From positions 62,001-126,000 of the forward strand of contig NZ_VNHO01000001.1 in assembly GCF_008124715.1 (NCBI RefSeq): a stretch of 64,000 bases of DNA. The letters run 5' to 3'. Below, in pieces: positions 35,259 through 44,090 of this stretch. Numbering within the stretch: the first letter of the stretch is position 1; the number at the start of each line of letters is the position of its first letter. This DNA is from Thermosediminibacter litoriperuensis (lineage in GTDB: Bacteria; Bacillota; Thermosediminibacteria; Thermosediminibacterales; Thermosediminibacteraceae). The notes beneath the pieces were generated by a model, which saw only the letters and a list, made by a program, of their open reading frames with translations, had not been told where the DNA came from and did not search any database. Both the position numbers and the translations under genes were made by a program.

Positions 35259-36890
35259 TCACTTATTATAGTCATCCAATTCGATTATTTTCAAGGCCGT
35301 GTTCAAAACCGTATCGTAAGGGCTCACAACCCATCCTTCCGGGGCTGTTTTAACCCATTCCAGGTGCTTCAGGAAATCCCGGTAGGTCCATTCCGCGAAA
35401 ATGTCCGGCGCTGTTGCGAATTCCTCATTGGCGCTTCCGTCGGGGTTCAATCCCATATCCAGCGGGAACCTGACTATCAAGCCGCTGTTGGGCAAAGCCA
35501 CAAGAGCAGGATCAATGCCAATGCCGTCCCCCCCGGTCCTGGTCCCGACGAGCGTTGCCCACTTTGTGGCTTTCGCAAAGGCAGCAAAGCTCTCCGCCGA
35601 CGAATACACGCCGTCGTCGACCAGAAGAAAGATCCTGCCTTTAAAACCGACAGGGTTCACGGGTGATATGTCGTAATTCATTTCTACAAAACTGGTAAAA
35701 TCCTTTTTAATTTCCGGCGGATAGTTTTTATTCGCGGGTAAATCATCAATCTTTTTTAAGAGCCCATTCAATCTGTAATCAATGAATGGTTTTATGTATT
35801 TTCCACCTCTGAAAACGCAGTAAAATTTTGCGTTCAAATTTTCACTCAATAGAGGAGGTACTATATTTTTCATCCAGTAATCCGAATCGCCACCACCGTT
35901 ACCTCTGATATCGATTATGAGGTAAGGGTAGTCTTTTACTTTTTCAAAAAATTCCCTTATTTTGTCCCCGTCACTTTCGGTATACCGGATATCGAATGAA
36001 GGGATTTTAAGATAAGTAATCCTTCCCTCTTCAATTATGTGAGTTTGGAATAATCTGTAAGCTTTATCTTTTTTGGCTATAGCATTTAGATTTATCTTTA
36101 TCGGTTTCACCGTTACCTCTTTCAACTCTCTTTCGGGCGTCAAATAGGTGAGCATAACGCTTTCTTCGCTGCGGGTCGGAAAAACATTATCCAATAATCT
36201 AAATTTATTTCTCTTTTCATCGTATGTAAGGTACCCTTGGTCAACCAGAGAAGCTACGTACTCGTCCACCGGAAGCGTATTTATTTTAATAAGACACGAA
36301 CCCTCCGGGATATCGTATTCGTGGCTATCAGCAGCATTCAGCGACCCTGCATCAACTTTTACGTATCTGCCCTCGACATATTTGAAATTCATCGGGATTA
36401 CTATTAGATCTTCCTGCACGATTTTACTCCAGTATTCGTACCTTTCAGTGGTTATTTTATTGTTCAGAACATTTTCCCAAGGGTCGCTATTATTACCTCC
36501 ATATAGCCGGAAAACATCAATAAAATATTTATACCGAGTTTGGGAAACCAAATCAGTATGGCCATTCTGCAGCGTATTTAAAAATCTCGACAGCACGTCG
36601 TAAAATTCCGCATCACTCCGAGCGCTTCTCACTTTCGTTTCGAAATCCTTCTTTACTTCCTCGAAATCCAAACCGTGCTTTCTCTTTAGAACTTCAAGGT
36701 AAGGGTAATTTTCCTCCAGAATATCGCAAAGGTACCTGAAATCCTCAAGCCTTTGCTTCGCCGTAAGGCCCCTGAATGGGACGTGACTTTCTGTTTTAAT
36801 ATCTACCCGTGCCACCCAGGTGAAATATAATAGTCCGACTATCACTAAAGCAATTACGCCAACCAATAATTTTTTGGAGATCCTACTCAT
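35259..36890 (-). CDS. Membrane-anchored S41-family peptidase (copy B)
   Basis: Paralogue of the gene at 30880, 543 residues with the same layout: N-terminal anchor (about 7-25), helical domain RLEDFRYLCDILEENYPYLE ... LQNGHTD, then PYLIIDIRGNGGGDSDYW and VDDGVYSSAESFAAFAKATK. TGGDGIGIDP again replaces the usual catalytic lysine segment. Long blocks at both ends are identical between copies, while the middle (about 120-260) has diverged. GAGGGGGG precedes the ATG, in a leader identical to that of copy A. The upstream flank carries a yraN fragment, so this gene seems to have moved or duplicated with neighbouring sequence. Confidence 0.88.
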   Translation of the reverse strand: MSRISKKLLVGVIALVIVGLLYFTWVARVDIKTESHVPFRGLTAKQRLEDFRYLCDILEENYPYLEVLKRKHGLDFEEVKKDFETKVRSARSDAEFYDVLSRFLNTLQNGHTDLVSQTRYKYFIDVFRLYGGNNSDPWENVLNNKITTERYEYWSKIVQEDLIVIPMNFKYVEGRYVKVDAGSLNAADSHEYDIPEGSCLIKINTLPVDEYVASLVDQGYLTYDEKRNKFRLLDNVFPTRSEESVMLTYLTPERELKEVTVKPIKINLNAIAKKDKAYRLFQTHIIEEGRITYLKIPSFDIRYTESDGDKIREFFEKVKDYPYLIIDIRGNGGGDSDYWMKNIVPPLLSENLNAKFYCVFRGGKYIKPFIDYRLNGLLKKIDDLPANKNYPPEIKKDFTSFVEMNYDISPVNPVGFKGRIFLLVDDGVYSSAESFAAFAKATKWATLVGTRTGGDGIGIDPALVALPNSGLIVRFPLDMGLNPDGSANEEFATAPDIFAEWTYRDFLKHLEWVKTAPEGWVVSPYDTVLNTALKIIELDDYNK

Positions 36891-36923
36891 AGTACAACCC
36901 CCCTCATTAAACCTAAATCTGGC

Positions 36924-37013
36924 TTAAACGCTAAAAGGCGATTTTAGATGAACCAGATCCGGCAACTTCTTGGAGTTCATTTTGGTGCCTAGGAAATCGA
37001 ATCTCAGATTGCC
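36924..37013 (-). pseudogene. Duplicated 3' fragment of yraN
   Basis: Ninety bases translate as GNLRFDFLGTKMNSKKLPDL, then VHLKSPFSV and a stop. They align without gaps to the last 27 residues of the intact YraN just upstream (GDLRFDVIDIRMNSGKLPEL, then VHLKNAF), with 17 identities by eye. The rest of yraN is absent. An AAGGAGGAGG site lies about 25 bases upstream but no start in this frame fits it. It marks the edge of a duplication. Confidence 0.8.
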
Positions 37014-37246
37014 GTTAGCTTTTTGCTGCCAACACTGACCTCCTCCTTATACCCTTGCAGCAAATCCTGCTAGAATCCTAATTTCAGCAGCTTTCCTTCC
37101 TGCGACGCTTTCAGCATAGTCTTAACAACCTTAAAAGCTTCAGGTTATCCAGATCTCACCTCAAAAAATTTACTTGCTGGGACGTCCGCGAAATAAATGA
37201 GGACCCCGTAAGATGTATAACCACCAACGACAGGTCCTGCTGTAGC
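37014..37246. other. Intergenic region without recognised genes
   Basis: Between the yraN fragment and yraN. It resembles in places the flank of S41 copy A (an acctcctcc block and rcttaaaa-type segments). It probably contains the promoter for copy B, which I could not fix. Confidence 0.35.
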
Positions 37247-37600
37247 TTAAAAGGCGTTTTTGAGGTGAACCAGCTCCGGCAGTTTCCCGGAGTTCATTCT
37301 GATGTCTATGACGTCAAACCTCAGATCACCGATGGGTCCTTTGTACTCGTTCAGGAAATTAAGGGCTGCGGTTCTTATCTTTTTCCGCTTGTTACGATCT
37401 ACTGCTTCCATACCTCTGCCGAAAGCCTCGGAAGCCCTCGTTTTTACCTCAACAAAGACCACCGTATTTCTCTCTCTGGCTATAATGTCTATCTCACCGT
37501 ACCTGCACCGGTAATTCACCTTTATGATTTCGTATTTATTGGATTTTAAATAATTCAGGGCGTAATTCTCCCCCATTTTCCCAAGTTCCTTATGATTCAA
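37247..37600 (-). CDS. YraN/UPF0102-family endonuclease-like protein
   Basis: Predicted nuclease-fold protein of 117 residues. It starts with GKMGENYALNYLKSNKYEII (written from Gly7 on) and has the restriction-endonuclease-like core YGEIDIIARERNTVVFVEVK, with Asp, Glu and Lys in the expected D-ExK arrangement, and a conserved C-terminus DLRFDVIDI. Its cellular role is not firmly known; it is usually next to rnhB, as here. Start is a TTG within the last codons of rnhB. Confidence 0.92.
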   Translation of the reverse strand: MNHKELGKMGENYALNYLKSNKYEIIKVNYRCRYGEIDIIARERNTVVFVEVKTRASEAFGRGMEAVDRNKRKKIRTAALNFLNEYKGPIGDLRFDVIDIRMNSGKLPELVHLKNAF

Positions 37601-38237
37601 CGCAATCCCAGCCCTTTATAGAAAAGCTCCTCCTGTGAACGGGGCAGAGACCGTATTTTTTAATAGACTCGACGTGTTTTTTGGTACAGTACCCCTTGTT
37701 GTTGCAAAAATCGTAATGGGGATACATTTCGTGGTAATTTCTCATTATCCTGTCCCGTTCGACTTTGGCTATTATCGAAGCTGCGGCGATTGATGCGCAA
37801 AGCCGGTCCCCGTGGATTATATTCTCCTGCGGTACGTCCAGGCCCGGGATTTTCAGGGCATCGACCAGGACGATATCGGGCTTTACCGAAAGGCCCTGTA
37901 CAGCTTTTTGCATTGCATGGAGGGTTGCATTCAGGATATTGTGCTCGTCTATGTACTTTTCGTCAACCACGGAAAAATTGACAGCCACAGCTCTTCCTTT
38001 TATCTCTTCGTAAACCGCTTCCCGCTGCTTTTCGCTCAAGAGCTTGGAATCGTTCAGCTTCAAAATGAAAACATCCAGAGGGAGGATAACCGCTGCAGCC
38101 ACTACGGGACCCGCCAGCGGCCCTCTCCCGGCTTCGTCAACTCCTGCTATGTATCGGTAGCCCTTATTCGCAAACTGCCTCTCCCGGGCAAAGAGTTCAT
38201 AAACTCTCTTTTTTTCAGCCGCCAGGTCGAGCTTCAC
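37590..38237 (-). CDS. rnhB: Ribonuclease HII
   Basis: Removes ribonucleotides from DNA; 215 residues. The signature YIAGVDEAGRGPLAGPVVAA contains the first catalytic Asp-Glu pair; later acidic residues lie in LNDSKLLSEKQRE and VLVDALKIPGL, and the C-terminus has HYDFCNNKGYCTKKH. The frame opens inside rbgA, but GTG at 38237 has AAAGGAGG and is chosen. The 3' end overlaps the yraN start. Confidence 0.95.
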   Translation of the reverse strand: MKLDLAAEKKRVYELFARERQFANKGYRYIAGVDEAGRGPLAGPVVAAAVILPLDVFILKLNDSKLLSEKQREAVYEEIKGRAVAVNFSVVDEKYIDEHNILNATLHAMQKAVQGLSVKPDIVLVDALKIPGLDVPQENIIHGDRLCASIAAASIIAKVERDRIMRNYHEMYPHYDFCNNKGYCTKKHVESIKKYGLCPVHRRSFSIKGWDCVES

Positions 38238-38271
38238 TGTATCGGCCTCCTTTACAGCTGTTATATCTTTT

Positions 38272-39111
38272 CTACAAACCCTCCCAGAATCCTCCTTCTT
38301 CACCCGGCTCTTCCAGGGAAATTCTCCCAAGTTTTCCTTCCTGAAATTCTTTCAGCAAGGTTTTAGCGGCCCTGAAAGTATCCGCCTTGCCGCCGGCGGC
38401 CATAAATCCCCTATTTTGGGCTATTTGCTCGAGAATCGCCGGCGGATTTTCGCCCGATTTTACTCCGTACCTTGCTGCAAGGGTTTCCGGGAACCGTCTC
38501 ATCAAAAATCCTATCAATTTAAGCGATATCTCTTCCACATTCAACAATTCTTCCTTTATACATCCCAAAAACGCAAGTTTTAAACCAACGGCCTCTTCTT
38601 CAATCTTGGGCCAGAGAATTCCGGGGGTATCCAGCAGTTCAAATTTATCGCCGGCCTTGAGCCACATTTTCCCCCGGGTTATTCCGGGTTTATTTCCCGT
38701 TTTCGCGCCTTTTCTGCCCGCTATTTGATTAATAAAAGAGGACTTTCCTACGTTCGGCACGCCGAGAACTATGCCTCTTATAGGTCTTTTTATTTTACCT
38801 GAAAGCTCTTTTACGAGTTCATTCAGCTTTTTAAATCCGATCCTCCTGCGGGAATCCACGCTCAACGAATCCATCCCGTTTTCAGCAAAAAAGCTCGCCC
38901 ATCGCCCGGTGATCTCTTCGTCCGCCAGGTCGGCCTTATTCATAACTACAAGTAGCTTTTTTGAACCGATCAAGTCCCGTATGTCGGGAATATGGGTGCT
39001 TTTCGGTGCCCGGGCATCAACTATTTCCAGCACTACATCCACCAGTCTCAGGTTTTCCTTTATAATCCTTCTCGTTTTGGCCATGTGGCCTGGATACCAG
39101 TGGATATCCAA
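38272..39111 (-). CDS. rbgA: RbgA (YlqF), ribosome biogenesis GTPase
   Basis: Circularly permuted GTPase of 279 residues that completes assembly of the 50S subunit. The motif order G4 (NKAD) - G1 (GVPNVGKSSFINQIAGRKGA) - G3 (DTPG) shows the permutation. It starts WYPGHMAKTRRIIKENLRLV after Asp-Ile-His, as the family does. Start is a TTG with CAGGTGAAG upstream. Position after rplS is standard. Confidence 0.95.
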   Translation of the reverse strand: MDIHWYPGHMAKTRRIIKENLRLVDVVLEIVDARAPKSTHIPDIRDLIGSKKLLVVMNKADLADEEITGRWASFFAENGMDSLSVDSRRRIGFKKLNELVKELSGKIKRPIRGIVLGVPNVGKSSFINQIAGRKGAKTGNKPGITRGKMWLKAGDKFELLDTPGILWPKIEEEAVGLKLAFLGCIKEELLNVEEISLKLIGFLMRRFPETLAARYGVKSGENPPAILEQIAQNRGFMAAGGKADTFRAAKTLLKEFQEGKLGRISLEEPGEEGGFWEGL

Positions 39112-39150
39112 AAAACTTCACCTGCCCATAAATTAATAAAGGGACTGATC

Positions 39151-39495
39151 TCAGTCCCTCTCCTTGATTCTCGCAGCTTTACCCCTCAAGCTTCTTAAAT
39201 AATAAAGCTTCGCCCTGCGAACCTTACCTCTTTGAACAACTTCTATCTTCTCAATACGGGGTGAGTGTAAAGGGAAAATCCTCTCTACTCCCACGCCATA
39301 GGAAACCTTTCTGACGGTAAACGTTTCCCGCAAACCACCGCCTTTTCTGGCGATAACGGTACCTTCAAAAACCTGAATTCTCTCTCTGCTGCCCTCTACT
39401 ACTTTGGTGTAGACTTTGACCGTATCTCCCGGCCTGAAGTCGGGTATGTCCTTTCTCATCTGTTCTTCCTCTACTGCTCTAAGTAATTCTGACAT
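39151..39495 (-). CDS. rplS: Ribosomal protein bL19
   Basis: 114 residues. [35 protein letters not shown] and [10 protein letters not shown]-like ([20 protein letters not shown]) are diagnostic; the C-terminus is [27 protein letters not shown] precedes the ATG. An additional promoter of its own lies across the end of trmD. Confidence 0.98.
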   Translation of the reverse strand: MSELLRAVEEEQMRKDIPDFRPGDTVKVYTKVVEGSRERIQVFEGTVIARKGGGLRETFTVRKVSYGVGVERIFPLHSPRIEKIEVVQRGKVRRAKLYYLRSLRGKAARIKERD

Positions 39496-39528
39496 GTTCT
39501 CCCTCCTTTCTTAAATATGACAGAACCT

Positions 39529-39557
39529 ATTATAGCACAACCCATTATTCTTGACAA
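39529..39557 (-). promoter_or_regulatory. Internal promoter for rplS
   Basis: On the minus strand TTGTCA, 17-base spacer, TATAAT. The -35 box lies in the last codons of trmD. It would give rplS, and perhaps rbgA onwards, expression independent of the upstream operon. Confidence 0.65.
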
Positions 39558-40288
39558 CCGAAACCCATTTCTTCCAGCAATTTTTTATCCAGTTCCGTCA
39601 GCTTGAGTTTTTTAAAAAGATCGGGCCTTTTTTCCAGAGTACGCCTGAGAGCTTCCCTGCGCCTGAACAGCTCTATTTCCCTATGGTTTCCCGAGAGCAG
39701 AACCTCCGGAACTCGAAGCCCCCTGTAAACCTCCGGTCTCGTATAATGGGGATATTCCAGCAGACCGTTGGAAAACGACTCCTCGCTCACCGACTCGTAG
39801 CTGCCCAGAACGCCCGGCACCAACCTGGAGGTGGCATCTACTACCGCCAGGGCCGGGATTTCACCTCCGGTCAATACAAAATCCCCCAGTGATACCTCAT
39901 CGGTTATTATGGTTTTTACCCTTTCGTCGACACCTTCGTAATGGCCGCATATGAGAATTATATGCTCTTCGCAGGACAATTCCCTGGCCATCTCCTGGTT
40001 GAAAATTCTGCCCTGGGGTGAAAGCAGGATTATCCGCCTCTTTCTCGCCTCAACGCTACCCACCGCAAAATCCACAGCCTCAAAGATGGGTTCGGGTTTC
40101 ATAACCATACCCGCGCCCCCACCGTAAGGGTAGTCGTCAACTTTCTTATGCTTGTCCCTGGAAAAATCCCTGATATTTAAAAGCTCTATTTTTATGAGGC
40201 CCTTCTCCCGGGCCCTTTTCAATATGCTCACATCCAGCGGTCCGGCGAAGAATTCCGGAAAAAGGGTGAGGATATGAAATAAAAGCAC
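39545..40288 (-). CDS. trmD: tRNA (guanine-37-N1)-methyltransferase
   Basis: SPOUT methyltransferase of 247 residues making m1G37. Trefoil-knot residues are seen in [33 protein letters not shown] and [17 protein letters not shown]. The start is a GTG overlapping the rimM stop by one base. Confidence 0.97.
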   Translation of the reverse strand: MLLFHILTLFPEFFAGPLDVSILKRAREKGLIKIELLNIRDFSRDKHKKVDDYPYGGGAGMVMKPEPIFEAVDFAVGSVEARKRRIILLSPQGRIFNQEMARELSCEEHIILICGHYEGVDERVKTIITDEVSLGDFVLTGGEIPALAVVDATSRLVPGVLGSYESVSEESFSNGLLEYPHYTRPEVYRGLRVPEVLLSGNHREIELFRRREALRRTLEKRPDLFKKLKLTELDKKLLEEMGFGCQE

Positions 40289-40800
40289 TACTCCATTCCC
40301 TCCATAAGTTTTACCACCATTTTATTATTTTCCAGGTCAATCTCTTTTACGACATCCCTTATGGCGGGCAGCAGCAGTTCTCTGCCGTCTTTCAGGCCAA
40401 CCACGTATACGTCATTGGCTCCCGTTTTGAGTACATCCTGAACCCGCCCGAGCAGCTCGCCATCCTCTTCTTTGTAAACCTCCATACCGATTATATCGCA
40501 GATGAAATAATGCCCCTCAGGAAGCTTTACAGCATCCTTCCTGTGAACCATAAGATACCTGCCCCTAAAGCGTTCGGCGGATTCTACCGCATCGATTCCT
40601 TGAAGCTCTAAAACCACGAAATCTTTTTTGAGAAACACCACGGAATTTACACCGTAAGATTTTAAAGCACCGTCTTCTTCAACCAGAACCGATTTTAGCT
40701 TCCGGAACCGGGCTACGTCGTCGGTTAAAGGCTCTACTTTGACCTGCCCTCTAACTCCCCAGGGAGCGAGTACCCTCCCGACGGTTATGTACTCTCTCAA
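40288..40800 (-). CDS. rimM: RimM, 16S rRNA-processing protein
   Basis: 30S assembly factor of 170 residues binding uS19. N-terminal domain: [21 protein letters not shown]-terminal PRC-barrel: [40 protein letters not shown]. Start is a TTG with GGAGG about ten bases upstream. A hairpin in the 52-base gap before it may reduce read-through from rpsP-khpA. Confidence 0.95.
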   Translation of the reverse strand: MREYITVGRVLAPWGVRGQVKVEPLTDDVARFRKLKSVLVEEDGALKSYGVNSVVFLKKDFVVLELQGIDAVESAERFRGRYLMVHRKDAVKLPEGHYFICDIIGMEVYKEEDGELLGRVQDVLKTGANDVYVVGLKDGRELLLPAIRDVVKEIDLENNKMVVKLMEGME

Positions 40801-40824
40801 GGAAAAGGCCTCCCATCTTCGAAT

Positions 40825-40854
40825 AAAAGGGTTAGGTAGAATCCTAACCCTTTT
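40825..40854 (-). terminator. Intra-operon hairpin between khpA and rimM
   Basis: Perfect 12-base stem AAAAGGGTTAGG/CCTAACCCTTTT with a 6-base loop, at the khpA stop. The T-run after the stem is short, so it is probably a partial terminator or RNA-stability element. Confidence 0.6.
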
Positions 40855-41080
40855 ATAAAATTTCCACGATTACTCTTTTGCCTTCTTTGGCAGCTGCTGC
40901 TTTGACAACGGTTCTGATAGCCTTTGCTATCCTTCCCTGTTTCCCGATTATTTTGCCCATGTCATCGGGGTGGACTTTTAATTCAATTATTACGGACTGT
41001 TCGCCTTCCACCCTATTCACCGCTACCTCTTCGGGATGGTCTACTAAAGCTTTGGCAATGTACTCTACCAGTTCTATCAA
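40853..41080 (-). CDS. khpA: KhpA-type KH-domain RNA-binding protein
   Basis: 75 residues: a single KH domain with the [20 protein letters not shown] loop after [12 protein letters not shown]. Homologous to YlqC of Bacillus; KhpA/KhpB pairs bind many RNAs and influence cell growth and division in streptococci. Start is a TTG with AAGGAGG inside the end of rpsP. Confidence 0.93.
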   Translation of the reverse strand: MIELVEYIAKALVDHPEEVAVNRVEGEQSVIIELKVHPDDMGKIIGKQGRIAKAIRTVVKAAAAKEGKRVIVEIL

Positions 41081-41083
41081 GAC

Positions 41084-41383
41084 TTATTCCTCCTTCGCAT
41101 CAGAATTTTCTTCGCGGTTAGACTTCTGGGCTTTGTACTTTTCAAGGATACCGGTGGTCTTGAATAAGTGCTTTACGGTATCGGTAGGTTGGGCACCCTT
41201 TCTCATCCAGTCCAGGGCCTTTTCTTCATTGATTTTTATTTCAGCCGGGTCGGTGAGCGGGTTATAGTAACCAATCTCTTCTATGAATCTACCGTCCCGC
41301 GGGCTCCGGCTGTCGGCCACAACGATTCGGTAAAAAGGCCTCTTTTTGGCCCCCATGCGCCTTAATCTTATCCTTACCGCCAT
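41084..41383 (-). CDS. rpsP: Ribosomal protein bS16
   Basis: 99 residues, typical start [20 protein letters not shown] followed by [20 protein letters not shown]. The C-terminal tail is charged and somewhat long. AAAAGGAGGTG precedes the ATG; 14 bases after ffh. Confidence 0.98.
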   Translation of the reverse strand: MAVRIRLRRMGAKKRPFYRIVVADSRSPRDGRFIEEIGYYNPLTDPAEIKINEEKALDWMRKGAQPTDTVKHLFKTTGILEKYKAQKSNREENSDAKEE

Positions 41384-41397
41384 TTTTTCACCTCCTT

Positions 41398-42738
41398 TTA
41401 CAGGTTAAAAAAGGGCAACTTGAACCTGCCTTTTTTTTTGCCTTTTTCCAGTTCGCTCAACTGCTTCATCATCTTCTTGGTTTGCTCGAATTGTCTTAAA
41501 AGCCTGTTAACATCCTGAACCGAGGTACCGCTTCCCATGGCGATTCTCCTGCGCCGGCTTCCGTTTATAATGCTCGGATTCAGACGCTCTTCCTTGGTCA
41601 TGGAATTGATTATGGCTTCTATATGGACGAGTTCCTTCTCGTTAAATTCAACACCCTGCAGCTTCTGCGGCGAAAAGCCCGGTATCATGTTTAAAATCTG
41701 GTCGAGAGATCCCATTTTTCTGACCTGCTTCAGCTGTTCCAGAAAATCATTCAGAGTAAAATCTTCTTTCCTGATTTTTTCTTCCAATTCCCGAGCCTTA
41801 TTATGATCTATAGCGGCAGTGGCCTTCTCGATAAGACTTAGCACATCACCCATACCCAGGATCCTGGATGCCATCCGCTCCGGGTAAAAGGGCTCCAGAT
41901 CCGTGAGCTTTTCTCCCATACCAACGAATTTTATGGGACATCCGGTAACGGCCTTTATTGAAAGCGCCGCCCCTCCTCTGGTGTCTCCGTCCAGCTTTGT
42001 CAGGATGAGCCCTGTGAGCTGCAGCTTATTATGGAAAGCTTCGGCCACATTTACTGCGTCCTGACCGGTCATGCTGTCCACTACGAGCAGGATCTCATCG
42101 GGATTTACGGCATCCTTAATGTTTATGAGCTCCTGCATCAATTCGTCGTCTATGTGCAGCCGGCCGGCTGTATCTATAATGACGACATCGTTGTTATGCC
42201 GGGACGCGTATTCCAGGGCAGCCCTGGAAATATTTACGGGATTCTGCTCACCCATGGTAAAAACGGGTAATCCAATCTTTTCTCCCACAACCTGCAGCTG
42301 TTTGATAGCTGCGGGGCGGTATATGTCGGCCGCCACCAACAGAGGCCTTCTTCCCTTTTTTGAAAGATAAAGCCCGAGCTTTCCGGCGGTGGTGGTTTTC
42401 CCCGATCCCTGCAATCCTACCATCATGATAACGGTAACTTTTGAAGGCGAAAAATTCAGCCTGGATTCTTTCGACCCCATTAATCTGGTGAGCTCGTCGT
42501 TTACTATCTTGATCACCTGCTGGGCGGGAGTCAGGCTCTCCATAACCTCCTGCCCTACGGCGCGTTCGGTCACCCTCTGAATGAAATCCTTTACAACCTT
42601 GTAGTTAACGTCGGCCTCAAGCAGGGCGAGCTTAACTTCTCGCATTGCCTGTTTCACGTCGGCCTCGGTTAACTTCCCTTTTCCCCTCAATTTCTTGAAT
42701 ACTGCTTCCAGTTTTTGAGTCAAGGCTTCAAACGCCAA
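41398..42738 (-). CDS. ffh: Ffh, signal recognition particle GTPase
   Basis: SRP54 homologue of 446 residues that targets membrane proteins with SRP RNA. N domain, then G domain with [33 protein letters not shown] and [12 protein letters not shown], then the M domain with methionine-rich [20 protein letters not shown] and the RNA-binding [24 protein letters not shown] three codons earlier is possible, but TTG at 42738 gives the family start ([10 protein letters not shown]) and has GAAGGG at better spacing. Confidence 0.96.
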   Translation of the reverse strand: MAFEALTQKLEAVFKKLRGKGKLTEADVKQAMREVKLALLEADVNYKVVKDFIQRVTERAVGQEVMESLTPAQQVIKIVNDELTRLMGSKESRLNFSPSKVTVIMMVGLQGSGKTTTAGKLGLYLSKKGRRPLLVAADIYRPAAIKQLQVVGEKIGLPVFTMGEQNPVNISRAALEYASRHNNDVVIIDTAGRLHIDDELMQELINIKDAVNPDEILLVVDSMTGQDAVNVAEAFHNKLQLTGLILTKLDGDTRGGAALSIKAVTGCPIKFVGMGEKLTDLEPFYPERMASRILGMGDVLSLIEKATAAIDHNKARELEEKIRKEDFTLNDFLEQLKQVRKMGSLDQILNMIPGFSPQKLQGVEFNEKELVHIEAIINSMTKEERLNPSIINGSRRRRIAMGSGTSVQDVNRLLRQFEQTKKMMKQLSELEKGKKKGRFKLPFFNL

Positions 42739-42739
42739 G

Positions 42740-43108
42740 TCATTCACACCCTTCTTTTATAAGCATGGCGAGTTCGTCGCACACTCTTTTCCACCTGGTC
42801 TTGCCCTGTTCGCTGATAAAAGGCTCCAGTTCCTCAAGGGACTTTAGAATTCTTTCCATGCCTCTCGTCATGAAAAGAAACCTTCCCACCAGTCCCAGTT
42901 TCTTCTCGCAATCCTCCAGAAAAGCGGTGGAGCGGTGTATGACATCAAAAACGCCCTGGCGGGTGACGCCGAAATTATCCGCAATTTCGCTCAAAGACCA
43001 GTCGCTGAAAAAGTGAAGCTCGAAAAATTCTCTCTGTCTATCGGTCAAAAAAGCCCCGTAAAAATCGTACAAAAGGCTCAATCTCAAAAGGTCCGGCATT
43101 TGTTTCAC
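42740..43108 (-). CDS. ylxM: YlxM/p13-like HTH protein
   Basis: 122 residues with a sigma-70 region 4-like helix-turn-helix: FLTDRQREFFELHFFSDWSL, SEIADNFGVTRQGVFDVIHR. Nearly always next to ffh or ftsY; in streptococci it modulates SRP GTPase activity. The stop lies one base before the ffh start. Confidence 0.93.
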   Translation of the reverse strand: MKQMPDLLRLSLLYDFYGAFLTDRQREFFELHFFSDWSLSEIADNFGVTRQGVFDVIHRSTAFLEDCEKKLGLVGRFLFMTRGMERILKSLEELEPFISEQGKTRWKRVCDELAMLIKEGCE

Positions 43109-43172
43109 CTGTAAAGGATTTACGCTTTACATACTTATTTTATACAATAACCAGAGCCCAGTCAACAGATAT

Positions 43173-44069
43173 TTAAAATATCGCATCCACAAAGGCATTC
43201 GGGTCGAATTCCTGCAGGTCGTCCACGCCCTCGCCGACACCGACGAAAAGCACCGGCAGGTTTAATTCTGAAGCGATGGCCACAGCCACACCGCCTTTTG
43301 CCGTGCCGTCCAGTTTGGTGAGGATGATCCCGGAAATATTTACGGCTTCTTTAAAAATTCTGGCCTGCGCTATAGCGTTCTGTCCGGTAGTGGCGTCCAG
43401 CACCAGCAGGCTCGAAATTCTCGCTTCCGGGTACTCCTTTTCACTGACCCTGTAGAGTTTTTTGAGCTCCTCCATAAGGTTTTTCTTAGTGTGCAGCCTG
43501 CCGGCAGTATCGCAGATTATTATGTCCGCGCGGCGGGCTTTACCTGCCTGTATAGCATCGAATAAGACCGACGCCGGATCCGATCCCTCCTGGTGCTTTA
43601 TGACATCAACACCCACTCTCTGGCCCCAGATCGAAAGCTGTTCGGTCGCCGCCGCTCTGAAGGTATCGGCGGCGGCGAGGATCACTTTTTTGCCTTTGGA
43701 TTTAAATTTATAAGCCAGCTTACCTATTGTAGTGGTTTTCCCCACGCCGTTTACTCCCACTATGAGGATAATAGCCGGGGGAATAATGTCGAACTTCGGC
43801 TCCGGGAAGACATTTATAATCTCGTTTTTCAGGGCTTCCTTCAGCTCTTCCGGAGATTTGATCTTTTCTGCCTTTACCTTCTCCCTGAGACGGGAAATAA
43901 GTTTTTCTGTGGTATCAACACCTATATCAGCGGTTATGAGGATTTCTTCAAGTTCTTCAAGGGTATCTTCATCTATTTTTGTTGAGAATTTCAGAAGGCT
44001 TTCAACTTTTCCGGCCAAGGAGTCTCTGGTTTTTGCAAGGCTCTGCTTCAGGCGGTCAAAAAAACCCAT
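43173..44069 (-). CDS. ftsY: FtsY, SRP receptor GTPase
   Basis: 298 residues comprising only the N and G domains, without the acidic A domain of E. coli. Motifs: GVNGVGKTTTIGKLAYKFKS, DTFRAAATEQLSIWGQRVGV, DTAGRLHTKKNLMEEL, TKLDGTAKGGVAVAI, and FVGVGEGVDDLQEFDPNAF at the end. GGAGGATG precedes the ATG; 21 bases after smc. Confidence 0.97.
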   Translation of the reverse strand: MGFFDRLKQSLAKTRDSLAGKVESLLKFSTKIDEDTLEELEEILITADIGVDTTEKLISRLREKVKAEKIKSPEELKEALKNEIINVFPEPKFDIIPPAIILIVGVNGVGKTTTIGKLAYKFKSKGKKVILAAADTFRAAATEQLSIWGQRVGVDVIKHQEGSDPASVLFDAIQAGKARRADIIICDTAGRLHTKKNLMEELKKLYRVSEKEYPEARISSLLVLDATTGQNAIAQARIFKEAVNISGIILTKLDGTAKGGVAVAIASELNLPVLFVGVGEGVDDLQEFDPNAFVDAIF

Positions 44070-44090
44070 ATTCCCACATCCTCCCTGTAT

